A stretch of DNA of 38,333 nucleotides from Pseudomonadota bacterium (GCA_963205415.1 CAUJJS010000130.1:1-38333), one strand, 5' to 3'; shown: positions 24,587 to 35,977, counted from the first letter of the stretch. Numbers and translations: made by a program. Notes: generated by a model not told the origin, from the sequence alone.

Positions 24587-25497
24587 TCAGGCTCGGAAGC
24601 GACGTGCGTTCTCGATTCGCGCCAGTTTGCTCACCGGCTCGCGGCCCAGTTCGGTGTTGATCCAGCGTGCGGTATCGCACAGGGCATCGAGGTCCACACC
24701 GGTTTCAATGCCGAGGCCATTCAGCAGGTAAACCAGATCCTCACTGGCGAGGTTGCCGCTGGCGCCTTGCGCGTAGGGGCAGCCGCCCAAGCCCGCCACC
24801 GAGGCATCGACCACGCGCACGCCGGCCTCGATGCACGCGAACACGTTTGCGAGCGCCTGACCGTAGGTGTCGTGGAAATGCACGGCCAGCTGGGCCATGG
24901 GCACTTCGCTGGCGCAGGCTTCGAGCATTGCGCGGGCCTTGTGCGGGGTGCCGACGCCGATGGTGTCGCCGAGTGAAATCTCACGGCAACCCAGCTCATG
25001 CAGGACGCGGGCTACCTGCACCACGTCCTTGATCGGCACGGCGCCTTGGTAGGGGCAACCCAGCACGGTGGAAACATAGCCGCGCACGCTCAGGCCATGG
25101 TCACGTGCGCGATCCATCACGCGCGCAATGCGTTGCAGGGATTGGACCACATCGCAGTTGATGTTCTTGCGGGTGAAGGCGCTGGAGGCAGCAGTGAACA
25201 CGGCAATGTCCTGTGCGCCCGCCGCCACGGCGCGATCCAGGCCCTGTTCGTTGGGCACGAGCACCGGATAACGCACGCCATGGCGACGCACGAGGCCCGC
25301 CATCACCGGCTCGGCATCGGCCAACTGCGGTATCCATTTCGGGCTGACGAAGCTGGTGGCCTCCACTTCGCTATGGCCACACGCGGCCAGACGCTGGATC
25401 AGGGCGATCTTGGTGTCCGTGGGAACCTCACGCGCTTCATTCTGCAAGCCATCGCGTGGTCCGACTTCGACGATGCGGACAGCATCGCGCGCCGTGT

Positions 25498-25501
<4 letters not shown>
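24587..25501 (-). CDS. liuE: Hydroxymethylglutaryl-CoA lyase
   Basis: This 304-residue TIM-barrel enzyme splits 3-hydroxy-3-methylglutaryl-CoA into acetoacetate and acetyl-CoA, the last step of leucine breakdown. It shows the catalytic G-P-R-D-G-L-Q-N-E start, the metal-binding V-H-F-H-D-T-Y-G and the signature loop S-V-A-G-L-G-G-C-P-Y-A with the active-site cysteine. All are intact. It is the last gene of the liuABCDE operon and overlaps liuD by four bases (ATGA at 25498-25501). It converges with the YdeP-like gene across 41 bases in which I see no strong terminator. Confidence 0.95.
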
Positions 25502-27485
<1,984 letters not shown>

Positions 27486-27489
<4 letters not shown>

Positions 27490-28268
27490 GTCCAGTTCGC
27501 CTTGCGCTTTTCGAGAAACGCCGAGAGGCCCTCGCGTGCCTCCTCGGTGGCGCGGATGCGGGCGATGGCTTTGACCGAATCAGCGATGAGCGCGGCATCC
27601 AAGGGCCAATTGGCGGTGTCCGCGATGAAACGCTTGGCCGTGGCCTGGGCCTGCGGGCCACAGGCCAGCAAGGCACCGATCACTTCATCGAGTTTGGATT
27701 CCAAAGCCGACTCGGCCACCACCTCGTGTACCAAGCCGATCTCCCGCGCGCGTTGCGCATTGATGCGCTCGGCCGTCAGAAAGTAGCGTTGTGCTTGCCG
27801 TGCGCCGATGGCGCGCAGCACGTAGGGGCCAATGGTGGCGGGAATCAAACCGACGCGTACTTCGGTGGTGGCAAAGAACGCGGCATCGCTGGCGATGGCG
27901 ATGTCGCAGGCGCAGACCAAGCCCACACCGCCACCCAATGCTGCGCCGTGCACGCGTGCGATGGTGGGCTTTGGCAAGGTGGCGAGTGTGCCCAACATGC
28001 GCGCCAAGAGTTCGGCGTCGGCCAGATTTTCTTCGTAACTGTATGCGGCGGCGCGGCGCATCCAGTCGAGGTCACCACCGGCGGAAAAACTTTTGCCGCG
28101 CCCAGCCAGCACCACGGCGCGCACGGTATCGTCAGCGCCCAGTCGTTCGAGCCCGCGCGTGATCGCGGCGATCAGATGCTCGTCAAAGGCATTGTGTTTG
28201 TCGGGCCGATTCAACCAAAGCGTGGCAATGGCGCCGGTGTGTTCGATCTGGATGAGTTCGTCGCTCAT
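27486..28268 (-). CDS. liuC: Methylglutaconyl-CoA hydratase
   Basis: This 260-residue enoyl-CoA hydratase/isomerase family enzyme hydrates 3-methylglutaconyl-CoA to HMG-CoA. The CoA-pocket block F-S-A-G-G-D-L-D-W-M and the oxyanion/active-site block A-A-L-G-G-G-V-G-L-V-C-A-C-D-I-A are present, and V-R-V-G-L-I-P-A-T-I contains the region of the catalytic acid. ATG 28268 is four bases after the liuB stop and gives the family length; the frame stays open upstream inside liuB but has no support. Its place between the two carboxylase subunits is the usual liu order A-B-C-D-E. Confidence 0.94.
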
Positions 28269-28272
28269 GGCC

Positions 28273-29880
28273 TTACATCCGGAAGATGCCGAAATCGGTG
28301 TTTTCGATCGGCGCATTGAGGGCCGCCGACAGCGCCAGCGCCAGCACGTGCCGAGTCTTGGCCGGATCGATGATGCCGTCGTCCCACAGCCGTGCGCTGG
28401 CGTAAAAAGGATGGCTCTGGGCTTCGAAGTTCTCACGAATCGGAGCCTTGAACGTGGCTTCATCCTCAGCCGACCACGCGCCGCCCTTGGCTTCGATGCC
28501 GTCGCGGCGCACCTGCGCCAAGACGCTCGCGGCCTGCTCGCCACCCATCACCCCGATGCGGGCATTCGGCCACATCCAAAGGAATCGCGGTGAATAAGCG
28601 CGCCCGCACATGCCGTAGTTGCCGGCGCCGAAACTGCCACCGATCACCACGGTGAACTTGGGCACTTTCGCGCAGGCCACCGCCATCACCATCTTGGCGC
28701 CGTCACGCGCGATGCCGCCGTTCTCGTATTTGCGCCCGACCATGAAGCCGGTGATGTTCTGCAGGAACAGGAGTGGAATCCCGCGCTTGGCGCACAGCTC
28801 GATGAAGTGCGCGCCCTTGAGCGCGGATTCGGAAAACAGGATGCCGTTGTTGGCCACGATGCCGATCGGAAAACCGTGCACGTGGGCGAAACCGGTAACC
28901 AGCGTGGTGCCGTAGCGCGCCTTGAACTCATCAAAACGCGAACCATCGACGAGTCGTGCAATGACCTCACGCACATCGAAGGGTTTGCGGGTATCGGCGG
29001 GAATCACGCCGTAGAGTTCTTCGGCCGGATACAGCGGCGCTTCCGGCTCGCGCAGGGTGAGACGACCGCGCTTTTCCCAATTGAGATTGGCCACGATGCG
29101 CCGTACCTGCGCCAGCGCATGACGGTCGTCGAGGGCGAAATGATCGGCCACGCCCGAGATGCGGGTATGCACGTCGGCGCCACCCAGATCTTCAGCGGAA
29201 ACTTCCTCGCCGGTTGCAGCCTTCACCAGCGGCGGGCCACCGAGGAAGATCGTGCCCTGTTCCTTGACGATGACGGTTTCATCGCTCATCGCCGGCACAT
29301 AGGCGCCACCGGCCGTGCAGGAACCCATCACGCAGGCGATCTGCGGAATGCCCTGTGCCGAGAGCGTGGCCTGGTTGTAGAAGATGCGGCCGAAGTGTTC
29401 CTTGTCTGGAAAGACCTCATCCTGCATCGGCAGGAAGGCGCCGCCCGAATCCACCAGATAGATGCAGGGCAGGCGGTTCTCGCGGGCGATTTCCTGCGCT
29501 CGAAGGTGCTTTTTCACCGTGATCGGATAGTAGGTGCCGCCCTTGACCGTGGCGTCATTGGCCACGATCACGCACTCCACACCCTCGATGCGACCGATGC
29601 CGGCCACCATGCCGGCGCAGGGCACGGCATCCTCGTACATGCCGGTGGCGGCGAAGGGTGCGATTTCGAGAAAAGGTGAGCCCGGATCGAGCAGGGCATC
29701 GATGCGATCGCGCACCATCAGCTTGCCGCGCGACCGATGTTTTTGACGGGCCTTTTCGCCACCGCCTTGGGCGATGACTGCGGCACGTGCATTGACCGCA
29801 TCGAGCTGGCTGCGCATGGCCTCGGCATTGGCGCGAAATGCTTCGCTACCCGTGGCCAGTTGCGACTTCAGGATCGTCAT
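28273..29880 (-). CDS. liuB: 3-methylcrotonyl-CoA carboxylase beta (carboxyltransferase) subunit
   Basis: This 535-residue carboxyltransferase subunit transfers CO2 from biotin on LiuD to 3-methylcrotonyl-CoA. Recognisable blocks are [16 protein letters not shown] near the start, [16 protein letters not shown] in the N-lobe and [15 protein letters not shown] with [16 protein letters not shown] in the C-lobe. The length equals that of known MCC beta subunits. It starts three bases after liuA and is followed four bases later by liuC. Confidence 0.96.
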   Translation of the reverse strand: MTILKSQLATGSEAFRANAEAMRSQLDAVNARAAVIAQGGGEKARQKHRSRGKLMVRDRIDALLDPGSPFLEIAPFAATGMYEDAVPCAGMVAGIGRIEGVECVIVANDATVKGGTYYPITVKKHLRAQEIARENRLPCIYLVDSGGAFLPMQDEVFPDKEHFGRIFYNQATLSAQGIPQIACVMGSCTAGGAYVPAMSDETVIVKEQGTIFLGGPPLVKAATGEEVSAEDLGGADVHTRISGVADHFALDDRHALAQVRRIVANLNWEKRGRLTLREPEAPLYPAEELYGVIPADTRKPFDVREVIARLVDGSRFDEFKARYGTTLVTGFAHVHGFPIGIVANNGILFSESALKGAHFIELCAKRGIPLLFLQNITGFMVGRKYENGGIARDGAKMVMAVACAKVPKFTVVIGGSFGAGNYGMCGRAYSPRFLWMWPNARIGVMGGEQAASVLAQVRRDGIEAKGGAWSAEDEATFKAPIRENFEAQSHPFYASARLWDDGIIDPAKTRHVLALALSAALNAPIENTDFGIFRM

Positions 29881-29883
29881 GAC

Positions 29884-31047
29884 TCAGCGCCCCTCGTTGA
29901 ACAGTTCACGCCCGATCAGCATGCGCCGGATTTCGCTGGTGCCGGCGCCGATTTCGTAGAGTTTGGCGTCACGCCACAGGCGCGCCGCCGGGTATTCATT
30001 GATATAGCCGTTGCCGCCCAGCGTCTGGATGGTTTGACCGGCCATCCACGTCGCCTTTTCGGCGGCGTAGAGGATCGCACCGGCCGCATCCTTGCGCGTC
30101 GTTTGGCCGCGATCGCAGGCCTTGGCCACGGCATAGACATAGGCACGGCAGGCATTGAAACCCACGTACATGTCGGCCAATTTTCCCTGCATCAACTGGA
30201 ACTCGCCGATGCTGCGGCCAAACTGCTTGCGCTCGTGCGCATAGGGAATGGCGATATCGAGACAGGCGGCCATGATCCCGAGCGGACCGCCCGACAGCAC
30301 CAAGCGCTCGTAATCCAGGCCGCTCATCAGCACCCGCACACCTTGGTTGACCTCACCCAGCACGTTCTCGGCCGGTACCTCGCAATCGCGGAATACCAGT
30401 TCGCAGGTGTTGGAACCACGCATGCCGAGCTTGTCGAGCTTCTGCGCGGTGGAAAAACCGGCGAAACTCTTCTCCACGATGAAGGCCGTGATGCCCTTGG
30501 AGCCAGCCGCAACGTCGGTCTTGGCATAGACGATCAGGGTGTCGGCGTCGGGACCATTGGTGATCCACATCTTGTTGCCGTTGAGCACGAACACATCGCC
30601 ACGGCGCTCGGCCTTGAGCCGCATCGACACCACATCGGAACCCGCCCCTGGCTCGCTCATGGCGAGCGCGCCGATATGCTCGCCGCTCACCAACTTGGGC
30701 AGGTACTTGAGCTTCTGATCGTGCGTGCCGTTCTTGCGCAATTGGTTGACGCAGAGATTGGAGTGCGCGCCGTAGGACAAACCAATCGAGGCTGAGGCGC
30801 GCGAGATTTCTTCCATCGCCACCACGTGCGCCAGATAGCCCATTGCGGTGCCGCCGTAGTCTTCCTCCACGGTCAAGCCCAGCAGGCCCATTTCACCCAG
30901 TTCCGGCCACAGCTCGTTGGGGAAGGCGTTGTTGCGGTCGGTGGCCTCGGCCAGCGGCGCAATGCGCGCCTGCGCGAACTCGCGCACCGCATCGCGCAGC
31001 GCGTCGATGGTTTCGCCAAGCCCGAAATCAAATGCCGCCAGTGACAT
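29884..31047 (-). CDS. liuA: Isovaleryl-CoA dehydrogenase
   Basis: This 387-residue acyl-CoA dehydrogenase is the first gene of the leucine operon. It has the FAD-binding A-M-S-E-P-x-A-G-S-D-V and W-I-T-N-G-P-D-A-D segments, R-G-S-N-T-C-E-L, and [11 protein letters not shown], where the glutamate corresponds to the unusually placed catalytic base of isovaleryl-CoA dehydrogenases. This distinguishes it from short-chain acyl-CoA dehydrogenases. A GGAG ribosome site precedes ATG 31047. It is divergent from a TetR-family gene across 185 bases that contain a perfect palindrome, so substrate-responsive repression is likely. Confidence 0.95.
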   Translation of the reverse strand: MSLAAFDFGLGETIDALRDAVREFAQARIAPLAEATDRNNAFPNELWPELGEMGLLGLTVEEDYGGTAMGYLAHVVAMEEISRASASIGLSYGAHSNLCVNQLRKNGTHDQKLKYLPKLVSGEHIGALAMSEPGAGSDVVSMRLKAERRGDVFVLNGNKMWITNGPDADTLIVYAKTDVAAGSKGITAFIVEKSFAGFSTAQKLDKLGMRGSNTCELVFRDCEVPAENVLGEVNQGVRVLMSGLDYERLVLSGGPLGIMAACLDIAIPYAHERKQFGRSIGEFQLMQGKLADMYVGFNACRAYVYAVAKACDRGQTTRKDAAGAILYAAEKATWMAGQTIQTLGGNGYINEYPAARLWRDAKLYEIGAGTSEIRRMLIGRELFNEGR

Positions 31048-31135
31048 CGCGTGGTTCTCCGTTGGAAAGCTGCCGAAAACGCCAAGCCTGAACCAACCCG
31101 GTGATGTCGGGTCGTTCTGATGCCAAGGCTCGATG

Positions 31136-31155
31136 AAATGAATCCTAATTCATTT
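31136..31155. promoter_or_regulatory. Perfect 8-4-8 palindrome: probable operator of the liu TetR regulator
   Basis: AAATGAAT (31136-31143), spacer CCTA and ATTCATTT (31148-31155) form an exact inverted repeat in the intergenic region of liuA and the TetR gene. It is AT-rich against a GC-rich background, 89 bases before liuA and 78 before the TetR start. On the minus strand it contains TAGGAT, a possible liuA -10 box, with a weak TTCGTT 17 bases upstream, so repressor binding could block RNA polymerase. Confidence 0.65.
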
Positions 31156-31193
31156 TTTGCCGAAAACGAAGCGACCACACCGGGAATCGGGCT

Positions 31194-31199
31194 TAGAAT
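31194..31199 (+). promoter_or_regulatory. Possible -10 box of the TetR regulator gene
   Basis: TAGAAT lies 33 bases before the TetR start codon and matches the -10 consensus at five of six positions. The region 16-18 bases upstream is GC-rich and has no recognisable -35 box, so the promoter would be weak or helped by a regulator. Confidence 0.35.
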
Positions 31200-31232
31200 C
31201 GAGCGTTGCGCCCACGGACCCGAGCTTCACAC

Positions 31233-31850
31233 ATGGCCTATCGCCGCACCCGCCTGATGGAAGAACGCCTCGCCAGCAATCGCGAGCGCATCGTCCGCGC
31301 CACCCGACGACTGATCTCCGAGGGCGGCTTTCGCCATGCGCAGATTGCCGCGGTCGCGTCCGAAGCTGGCGTTTCCACCGGCACGATCTATCGCCATTTT
31401 CCGTCCAAGGCCGAGTTGTTCGTGGAAGTGCTGACTGCCGCTGTGGAGCATGAAATCGCCATCCTGCAGGCCGTGATCGAGGCCCAGCCCGATCCCCACA
31501 AAGCCCTGCACGCAGCCGTCGCCTCCTTCGTGCGACGCGCCTTGGCCGGGCCGAACCTGGCCTGGGCCTTCATCGCCGAACCCGCCGAACCCGAAGTCGA
31601 TGCCGAACGCATCCGCGCACGCAAGCTTCTGGGTGATGTATTCAAAGCCGTGCTCAAGCAAGGCGTGAATCAGGGTGTATTCCCGCGTCAAAACCTCGAT
31701 GCCAGCGCGGCTTGCATCGTCGGGGCCTACACCGAAGCCCTAGTCGGCCCGATTGGCCCGAGCCGCAAAACCCTGCGCGACAAGGAACGGCTGGTCGATG
31801 CCATCTGTCAGTTTTGTTTGCGAGCAGTCGGTGCAACCGGACGCGGCTGA
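31233..31850 (+). CDS. TetR/AcrR family regulator of the liu operon (LiuQ-like)
   Basis: This 205-residue TetR-type repressor has an N-terminal helix-turn-helix at about 30-60 (I-A-A-V-A-S-E-A-G-V-S-T-G-T-I-Y-R-H-F-P-S-K-A-E) and a variable ligand-binding domain after it. ATG 31233 is preferred over the frame's earlier start at 31206 because M-A-Y-R-R-T-R is a common beginning in this subgroup. Divergent placement from liuA and a perfect palindrome in between argue that it controls leucine degradation. In gammaproteobacteria this is more often done by the MerR-type LiuR, with TetR-type LiuQ known from betaproteobacteria. The ligand is unknown and may be a pathway CoA ester. Confidence 0.88.
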   Translation: MAYRRTRLMEERLASNRERIVRATRRLISEGGFRHAQIAAVASEAGVSTGTIYRHFPSKAELFVEVLTAAVEHEIAILQAVIEAQPDPHKALHAAVASFVRRALAGPNLAWAFIAEPAEPEVDAERIRARKLLGDVFKAVLKQGVNQGVFPRQNLDASAACIVGAYTEALVGPIGPSRKTLRDKERLVDAICQFCLRAVGATGRG

Positions 31851-31865
31851 TGGTGGCGTCCGGTT
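31835..31865. terminator. 10-bp hairpin between convergent TetR and dioxygenase genes
   Basis: AACCGGACGC (31835-31844), an 11-base loop and GCGTCCGGTT (31856-31865) form a perfect stem that spans the TetR stop codon and lies 22 bases from the end of the opposing dioxygenase gene. There is no long T-run. It is a plausible bidirectional terminator. Confidence 0.5.
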
Positions 31866-31886
31866 CTGCCCATCATGGTGTCTGAT

Positions 31887-32633
31887 TCACGAGCGCCGGG
31901 TAGAGGCATCGTGAAGGCGCCGAAACGTCACCACCAATACATCGCGAGCGGCCACTTGTTGGGGGTCGATGGCTTCCACCGGCGTCACGCCGTGAAAAAC
32001 GCGCCAATCCTCGACGATGGCGGCATCAAAAGCCGCGGTCAGGGTGAATCGGCCCAATTCGGTGCCGTCGAGCGCATGGATGGACGTGGCGCCTTCGCGG
32101 ATGTTGTGTCGCCCGATCATCAGCACCAGGACGAAGTCCACGCCATCGCGGTGCATGCCTTCCGGCCTCGGTTGGCCTGCGCCTTCGCGGCTGGCTTCGA
32201 TTCGGAACTGATGGACTTCGATGTGCCAGGCAACAACCTCGGGTGCAAGATCGTTGCAGATGCGACGAAATCCCTGCAGCACGGTGCCAAGGCTGACGCT
32301 GTTGGCGGTGGCATCGGTCAAGGGTTCGAACCAGCGTTCGTGGCCACCGTTGAGTGGGTTGTAGTCCCGACTTTGCCAATGGGCTTGATGCGGTTGGCGT
32401 GTGATCGCATCGCGGCGCACGGCAGCGAACACGCCATGGCGACGCTTGCGGTAACGCCCGCCATCGGCCATGAAGGTGTCCAGATGCAGGTCGTTCCAGC
32501 TGGCGGAAAACTCAGCCCAATCGGCCAGTGAGCCTTCCGCCTCCAGCCATGCTCGCGCTCGCACGCCCTCGACGAAGGCAAAGCCTTGGGTCTGAAGGCG
32601 AGTTTCAAGCGCGTCGATGTGGGTGTCGTGCAT
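31887..32633 (-). CDS. 2-oxoglutarate/Fe(II) dioxygenase, amino-acid hydroxylase type
   Basis: This 248-residue protein of the 2OG-Fe_Oxy_2 family includes the bacterial L-isoleucine 4-hydroxylase group. The iron facial triad is visible as H161-R-D163 in E-G-M-H-R-D-G-V-D-F and H214 in W-R-V-F-H-G-V-T-P, with R238/R239 in V-T-F-R-R as the likely 2-oxoglutarate anchor. Related enzymes hydroxylate free aliphatic amino acids such as isoleucine, leucine or methionine. ATG 32633 is preferred; a GTG at 32663 would add ten residues. It is convergent with the liu regulator gene, which may be coincidence or a hint that its substrate is a branched-chain amino acid. The substrate cannot be read from the sequence. 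Confidence 0.87.
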   Translation of the reverse strand: MHDTHIDALETRLQTQGFAFVEGVRARAWLEAEGSLADWAEFSASWNDLHLDTFMADGGRYRKRRHGVFAAVRRDAITRQPHQAHWQSRDYNPLNGGHERWFEPLTDATANSVSLGTVLQGFRRICNDLAPEVVAWHIEVHQFRIEASREGAGQPRPEGMHRDGVDFVLVLMIGRHNIREGATSIHALDGTELGRFTLTAAFDAAIVEDWRVFHGVTPVEAIDPQQVAARDVLVVTFRRLHDASTRRS

Positions 32634-32774
32634 GAGCCTTGCAATCGCGAAGTCGGGTCGCACAGCTTAGAACCGGGCATGCACGGATTCGCAGCCGGAC
32701 CGATGCAACGAACAAAGCATCCCTACCCAGTTCATCACCGATGCTCATGTGCCGCGCATCGGCTTGGCGCCCAT

Positions 32775-33881
32775 TCAATCCAGACGCTTCTGAAACTGCA
32801 GGATGGCCAACACCATCATCACTCCGGCGAAAGCCAGCAGTGCGAGCACGTCGGGCCACAGCTCGGAAAGTTCCGCGCCGCGCAACATCACGCCGCGAAT
32901 CAAACGGATGAAGTGCGTCAGCGGCAGCACTTCAGCCAGCCATTGCGCAAAGCGCGGCATGCCGGCAAACGGAAACATGAAACCGGACAGCAAGATCGAG
33001 GGCAGAAAGACAAACATCGTCACCTGCATGGCCTGAAACTGGGAACGCACGCGGGTGGAAATCAACAGGCCCAGCGCGAGGTTGGCCACGATCAAGAGGC
33101 CCGAGGCCAGATAGACATCCACCACGCTGCCGCGAATCGGCACCGAGAACAGCCAGACCCCGAGCATGAGCACCATGCTCACCTGCACGAGGCCGATGCC
33201 GATGTACGGCAGGACTTTGCCGATCATCAACTCCGCGCTGTCCAGCGGGGTCGCAATCAACAGTTCCATGTTGCCGCGTTCACGCTCGCGCACGATGGCG
33301 ATGCTGGTGAACAGCACCATGGTCATGGTCAGGATCACCCCAATCAAGCCCGGCACGATGCTGACCGGCGAACGGCGTTCGGGGTTGTAGAAGCTCACGA
33401 TGCGAATCGCTCCGCCCTCGGGGCTGCTGTGCATGGGCGTGCGACGGCGGGCGTTCGCGTCCACCGGCACCTGTGCAAGCTGGGCTGCGGCGGCCTGCAC
33501 GCTGGTGTCGCTGCCATCGACCAGAATCTGCGCCACGGGGCGCCCATCGAAGCGGCGCTGCTCGAAGTCCGCGGGAATCGTGATGCCGACGCTGATTTGG
33601 CCCCGCCGCATCATGGCCAGCAATTGCTCGCCCGTTTCGACTTGGGCGACGGGCGCAACGACGCCGGTCGCCAGCAGGTCCATGACCAAGGCGCGCGAAG
33701 CCGAGGTGTGGGCTTGGTCGGCAATCGCGGCGGTGATGCCTCGCACATTGGTGTTGATCGCGTAGCCGAACAGGATCAACTGGATCACCGGAATGCCGAT
33801 GATCATGCCCAGGCTCAGGCGATCACGCCGGAGCTGGCGCAATTCCTTCAGCACGATCGCCCAGGTCCGCCGCCAGCTCAT
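32775..33881 (-). CDS. ABC-2 type efflux permease (YhhJ/YbhS-like)
   Basis: This 368-residue membrane protein has one N-terminal helix (about 20-40), a periplasmic domain of about 130 residues and five further helices from about 180 to the end, the layout of the DrrB/YhhJ-type exporters. The segment after the first C-terminal helix has R-E-R-E-R-G-N-M-E-L-L, a conserved coupling region. It overlaps the ATPase gene by four bases (ATGA at 33878-33881) and is the last gene of a three-gene exporter operon. Related systems such as YbhFSR have two permeases, but here one is found. The substrate is unknown; drugs or lipophilic compounds are the usual guess. Downstream, 32634-32774 holds no gene. Confidence 0.9.
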   Translation of the reverse strand: MSWRRTWAIVLKELRQLRRDRLSLGMIIGIPVIQLILFGYAINTNVRGITAAIADQAHTSASRALVMDLLATGVVAPVAQVETGEQLLAMMRRGQISVGITIPADFEQRRFDGRPVAQILVDGSDTSVQAAAAQLAQVPVDANARRRTPMHSSPEGGAIRIVSFYNPERRSPVSIVPGLIGVILTMTMVLFTSIAIVRERERGNMELLIATPLDSAELMIGKVLPYIGIGLVQVSMVLMLGVWLFSVPIRGSVVDVYLASGLLIVANLALGLLISTRVRSQFQAMQVTMFVFLPSILLSGFMFPFAGMPRFAQWLAEVLPLTHFIRLIRGVMLRGAELSELWPDVLALLAFAGVMMVLAILQFQKRLD

Positions 33882-34846
33882 CGGGCGGCCTCGGTCGGCG
33901 GCGCGGGGCGGTGCGTGGCGGCGACGAAAACATCTTCGAGATTGGGCGTGGCGACTTCGGCCACGGCGGAAGCGTCCAGTTCGTCCAGCGCCGCTTCGAT
34001 GCGCGGCTTGGCCTTGCTCGCAGCCACGGCGTTCAGCACCCTCAGGTCATTGCCCACCTGCGCCACGGCAAGCACGCCTTCAAGTTCGGCGAGCCGCGCC
34101 TTCACCGCGCGCGGCTTCGTCGTCTGGACCGTGAAGATGCGCCCGTCAAGGGCAGCGGCCAATTCGCTCGGCGTGCCGTCGGCCACCAGCCGGCCGCGAT
34201 CCAGAATCGCCAGCCGATGACAGCGCTCGGCCTCGTCCATCAGGTGGGTGGAAACCAGGATCGTGGTGCCGGCGTCAGCCAAGTCGAACAAGGTGTCCCA
34301 AAAATCGCGGCGCGACTGCGGATCCACGGCACTGGTGGGTTCATCCAGCAACAGCAACTCCGGTGCGTGCAGCACGGCACAGGCCAGCGCCAGGCGCTGC
34401 TTTTGCCCACCACTCAAGGTGCCGGCAAGCTGGCGCGTGCGATCGCTGAAATGAAAACGCTCAAGCAGTTCGGCGATGCGCGCCTTGCTCGATCCGTGGC
34501 ATTGGATGGCGGCCATGAACTCGAGGTTCTCGCGCACGCTCAGGTCTTCGAACAAGGAAAACTTCTGGGTCATGTAACCGATGCGAGAGCGCAGCACCTT
34601 CGCCTGCGCCGGTATTTGCAGGCCCAGCACCTCGATCTGCCCGGCGCTGGGCTGCATCAGCCCACAAAGCATGCGAATGGTGGTGGATTTGCCCGAACCG
34701 TTGGGGCCAAGAAAGCCGTACACCTGCCGCGACGGCACGTCCAGATTCACGCCATCGACGGCGCGAAGCCGTCCGAAATCTTTGCTCAGGCCGCGTGCGC
34801 GTATGGCGATCGAAGTCGGTTCGGACGCAGGCGCCGATGGATTCAT
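33878..34846 (-). CDS. ABC transporter ATP-binding protein of the efflux system
   Basis: This 322-residue single nucleotide-binding domain has Walker A G-P-N-G-S-G-K-S, signature L-S-G-G-Q-K-Q-R, Walker B L-L-L-L-D-E-P-T-S and an H-loop S-T-H-L. The C-terminal 80 residues form a small accessory domain with V-A-T-P-N-L-E-D-V-F-V, typical of drug or lipid exporters of this class. In E. coli YbhF and RbbA the equivalent protein carries two such domains, so this system must dimerise a single-domain subunit. It overlaps the adaptor gene and the permease gene by four bases each. Confidence 0.92.
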   Translation of the reverse strand: MNPSAPASEPTSIAIRARGLSKDFGRLRAVDGVNLDVPSRQVYGFLGPNGSGKSTTIRMLCGLMQPSAGQIEVLGLQIPAQAKVLRSRIGYMTQKFSLFEDLSVRENLEFMAAIQCHGSSKARIAELLERFHFSDRTRQLAGTLSGGQKQRLALACAVLHAPELLLLDEPTSAVDPQSRRDFWDTLFDLADAGTTILVSTHLMDEAERCHRLAILDRGRLVADGTPSELAAALDGRIFTVQTTKPRAVKARLAELEGVLAVAQVGNDLRVLNAVAASKAKPRIEAALDELDASAVAEVATPNLEDVFVAATHRPAPPTEAAR

Positions 34847-35826
34847 TGCGGCGTGCCGCCAAGCTCGACCTGCACCGGCAAGCCCGCCGGAAGATCGGCC
34901 TGATCGGGGGCCAAGGCCACTTCTGCCAGGTAACTCAGACGTGTGGCGTCTTCGCCGACGAGCGCGTAGTAGGGCGTGAACACCGGCTCGCTTCGAATCA
35001 TGCGCACCTTCCCCTGTAGCGCCTTCCCGGCCACGCGCACGGTCACCGCATCGCCCACCTCGATGAGCATGCGTTGTGTTGCCGGAACGTAGATGCGGGC
35101 ATAGGGCGCATCACCCACCAGAAGGATCGTCAGCGGCGCGCCGACCGGCGCCTGATCGCCGAGTTTGTAGGGAATGGCATCGACCACGCCGGCACGAGGC
35201 GCGCGCACGGTGAGCTTGTCCAGCACCACCTGTTCGGCCAACCGTCGCGCCTGTGCTGCGGCCAGGGTGGCCTCGGCCTGCGCGACCTGTTCCGGGCGTG
35301 TGCCGCGTTGCAGCTCCGTCAGGCTCGCCTTGGCCACGTCGAGCTGTGCTTCGGCTGCAGTCGCGGCGGTGCGGGCGCGATCAAGATCGGTCGCGGAGAA
35401 GTAGGCTTTGCGCGCCAGTTCCTGCACGCGCTTGAGTTCGGATCGTGCGTTGCGCGCATTGGCCTCGGCACTGGCGACTTGGGCCTTGGCACGCGCGATG
35501 GCTTCGCTACGAGGCCCAGCCTGCAACTCACGCAGCACTTGTTCTTGCGCGGCGATCTGCGCCTGATCGGCATCGAGCAAAGCCTGGGTGTAGCTGACAT
35601 CCAGTTGCAGCAAGACCTGAGCTTCCGCCACGCGCTCGCCCTCGTGTACCGCGATCGCCACGATGCGCTCGGCGGCCGGCGATGGCAGGGTGATGCGCTC
35701 GTATTCCAGCGTGCCCAGAATCTGCGGCGCAGGCTGGGTGCAGGCGGCCAGCAGGATCGTGCCCGCCACCGCCGCGAGCCTGCGCAGGTGGCGTGTCATG
35801 GGTTTGGATCGGCGCGCAACAGGCAT
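34843..35826 (-). CDS. HlyD-family periplasmic adaptor lipoprotein
   Basis: This 327-residue membrane-fusion-type adaptor has a basic n-region, then a lipoprotein signal ending T-I-L-L-A-A-C (Cys29 counted from ATG 35826). A biotinyl/lipoyl-like strand region follows, with I-V-A-I-A-V-H-E-G-E-R-V-A, then a long coiled-coil hairpin rich in Ala/Gln/Arg (about 75-195), the returning R-A-P-R-A-G-V-V-D segment and beta domains. It would bridge the ABC exporter to an outer-membrane channel, of which none is encoded here. An in-frame ATG at 35799 gives a more ordinary short signal, but a GAGG ribosome site stands before 35826. It heads the three-gene operon and is divergent from argD. Confidence 0.9.
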   Translation of the reverse strand: MPVARRSKPMTRHLRRLAAVAGTILLAACTQPAPQILGTLEYERITLPSPAAERIVAIAVHEGERVAEAQVLLQLDVSYTQALLDADQAQIAAQEQVLRELQAGPRSEAIARAKAQVASAEANARNARSELKRVQELARKAYFSATDLDRARTAATAAEAQLDVAKASLTELQRGTRPEQVAQAEATLAAAQARRLAEQVVLDKLTVRAPRAGVVDAIPYKLGDQAPVGAPLTILLVGDAPYARIYVPATQRMLIEVGDAVTVRVAGKALQGKVRMIRSEPVFTPYYALVGEDATRLSYLAEVALAPDQADLPAGLPVQVELGGTPQ

Positions 35827-35916
35827 TGGGTGTGGGCCTCAAGGCCGCCAAGGGCCGGAGCAGTGTATTGCAAACTCCCCGTCAGCCGCGTGAGAGGGCA
35901 GCGCCTCGGTGCGTGC

Positions 35917-35945
35917 GTGTCAGGCCCGCGTCAAAGCCCGATAAT
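35917..35945 (+). promoter_or_regulatory. Candidate promoter of argD
   Basis: GTGTCA (35917-35922) and GATAAT (35940-35945) are separated by 17 bases; the -10 box matches five of six positions, the -35 four of six. The start codon is 32 bases downstream. I see no leader peptide, riboswitch or ARG-box palindrome here. The remainder of the 151-base gap between the divergent adaptor gene and argD shows nothing else. Confidence 0.45.
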
Positions 35946-35977
35946 GCGCCCTTCCACCGTCTGATTCGCGAACCTCG

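Noticed and set aside
32738..32762. CCGATGC/GCATCGG hairpin after the exporter permease gene
   Set aside because: The stem is seven bases with an 11-base loop and no T-run, too weak to call a terminator.
32586..34220. 544-codon plus-strand open frame opposite the ABC exporter genes
   Set aside because: It is a His/Asp-rich shadow of the membrane permease and ATPase codons.
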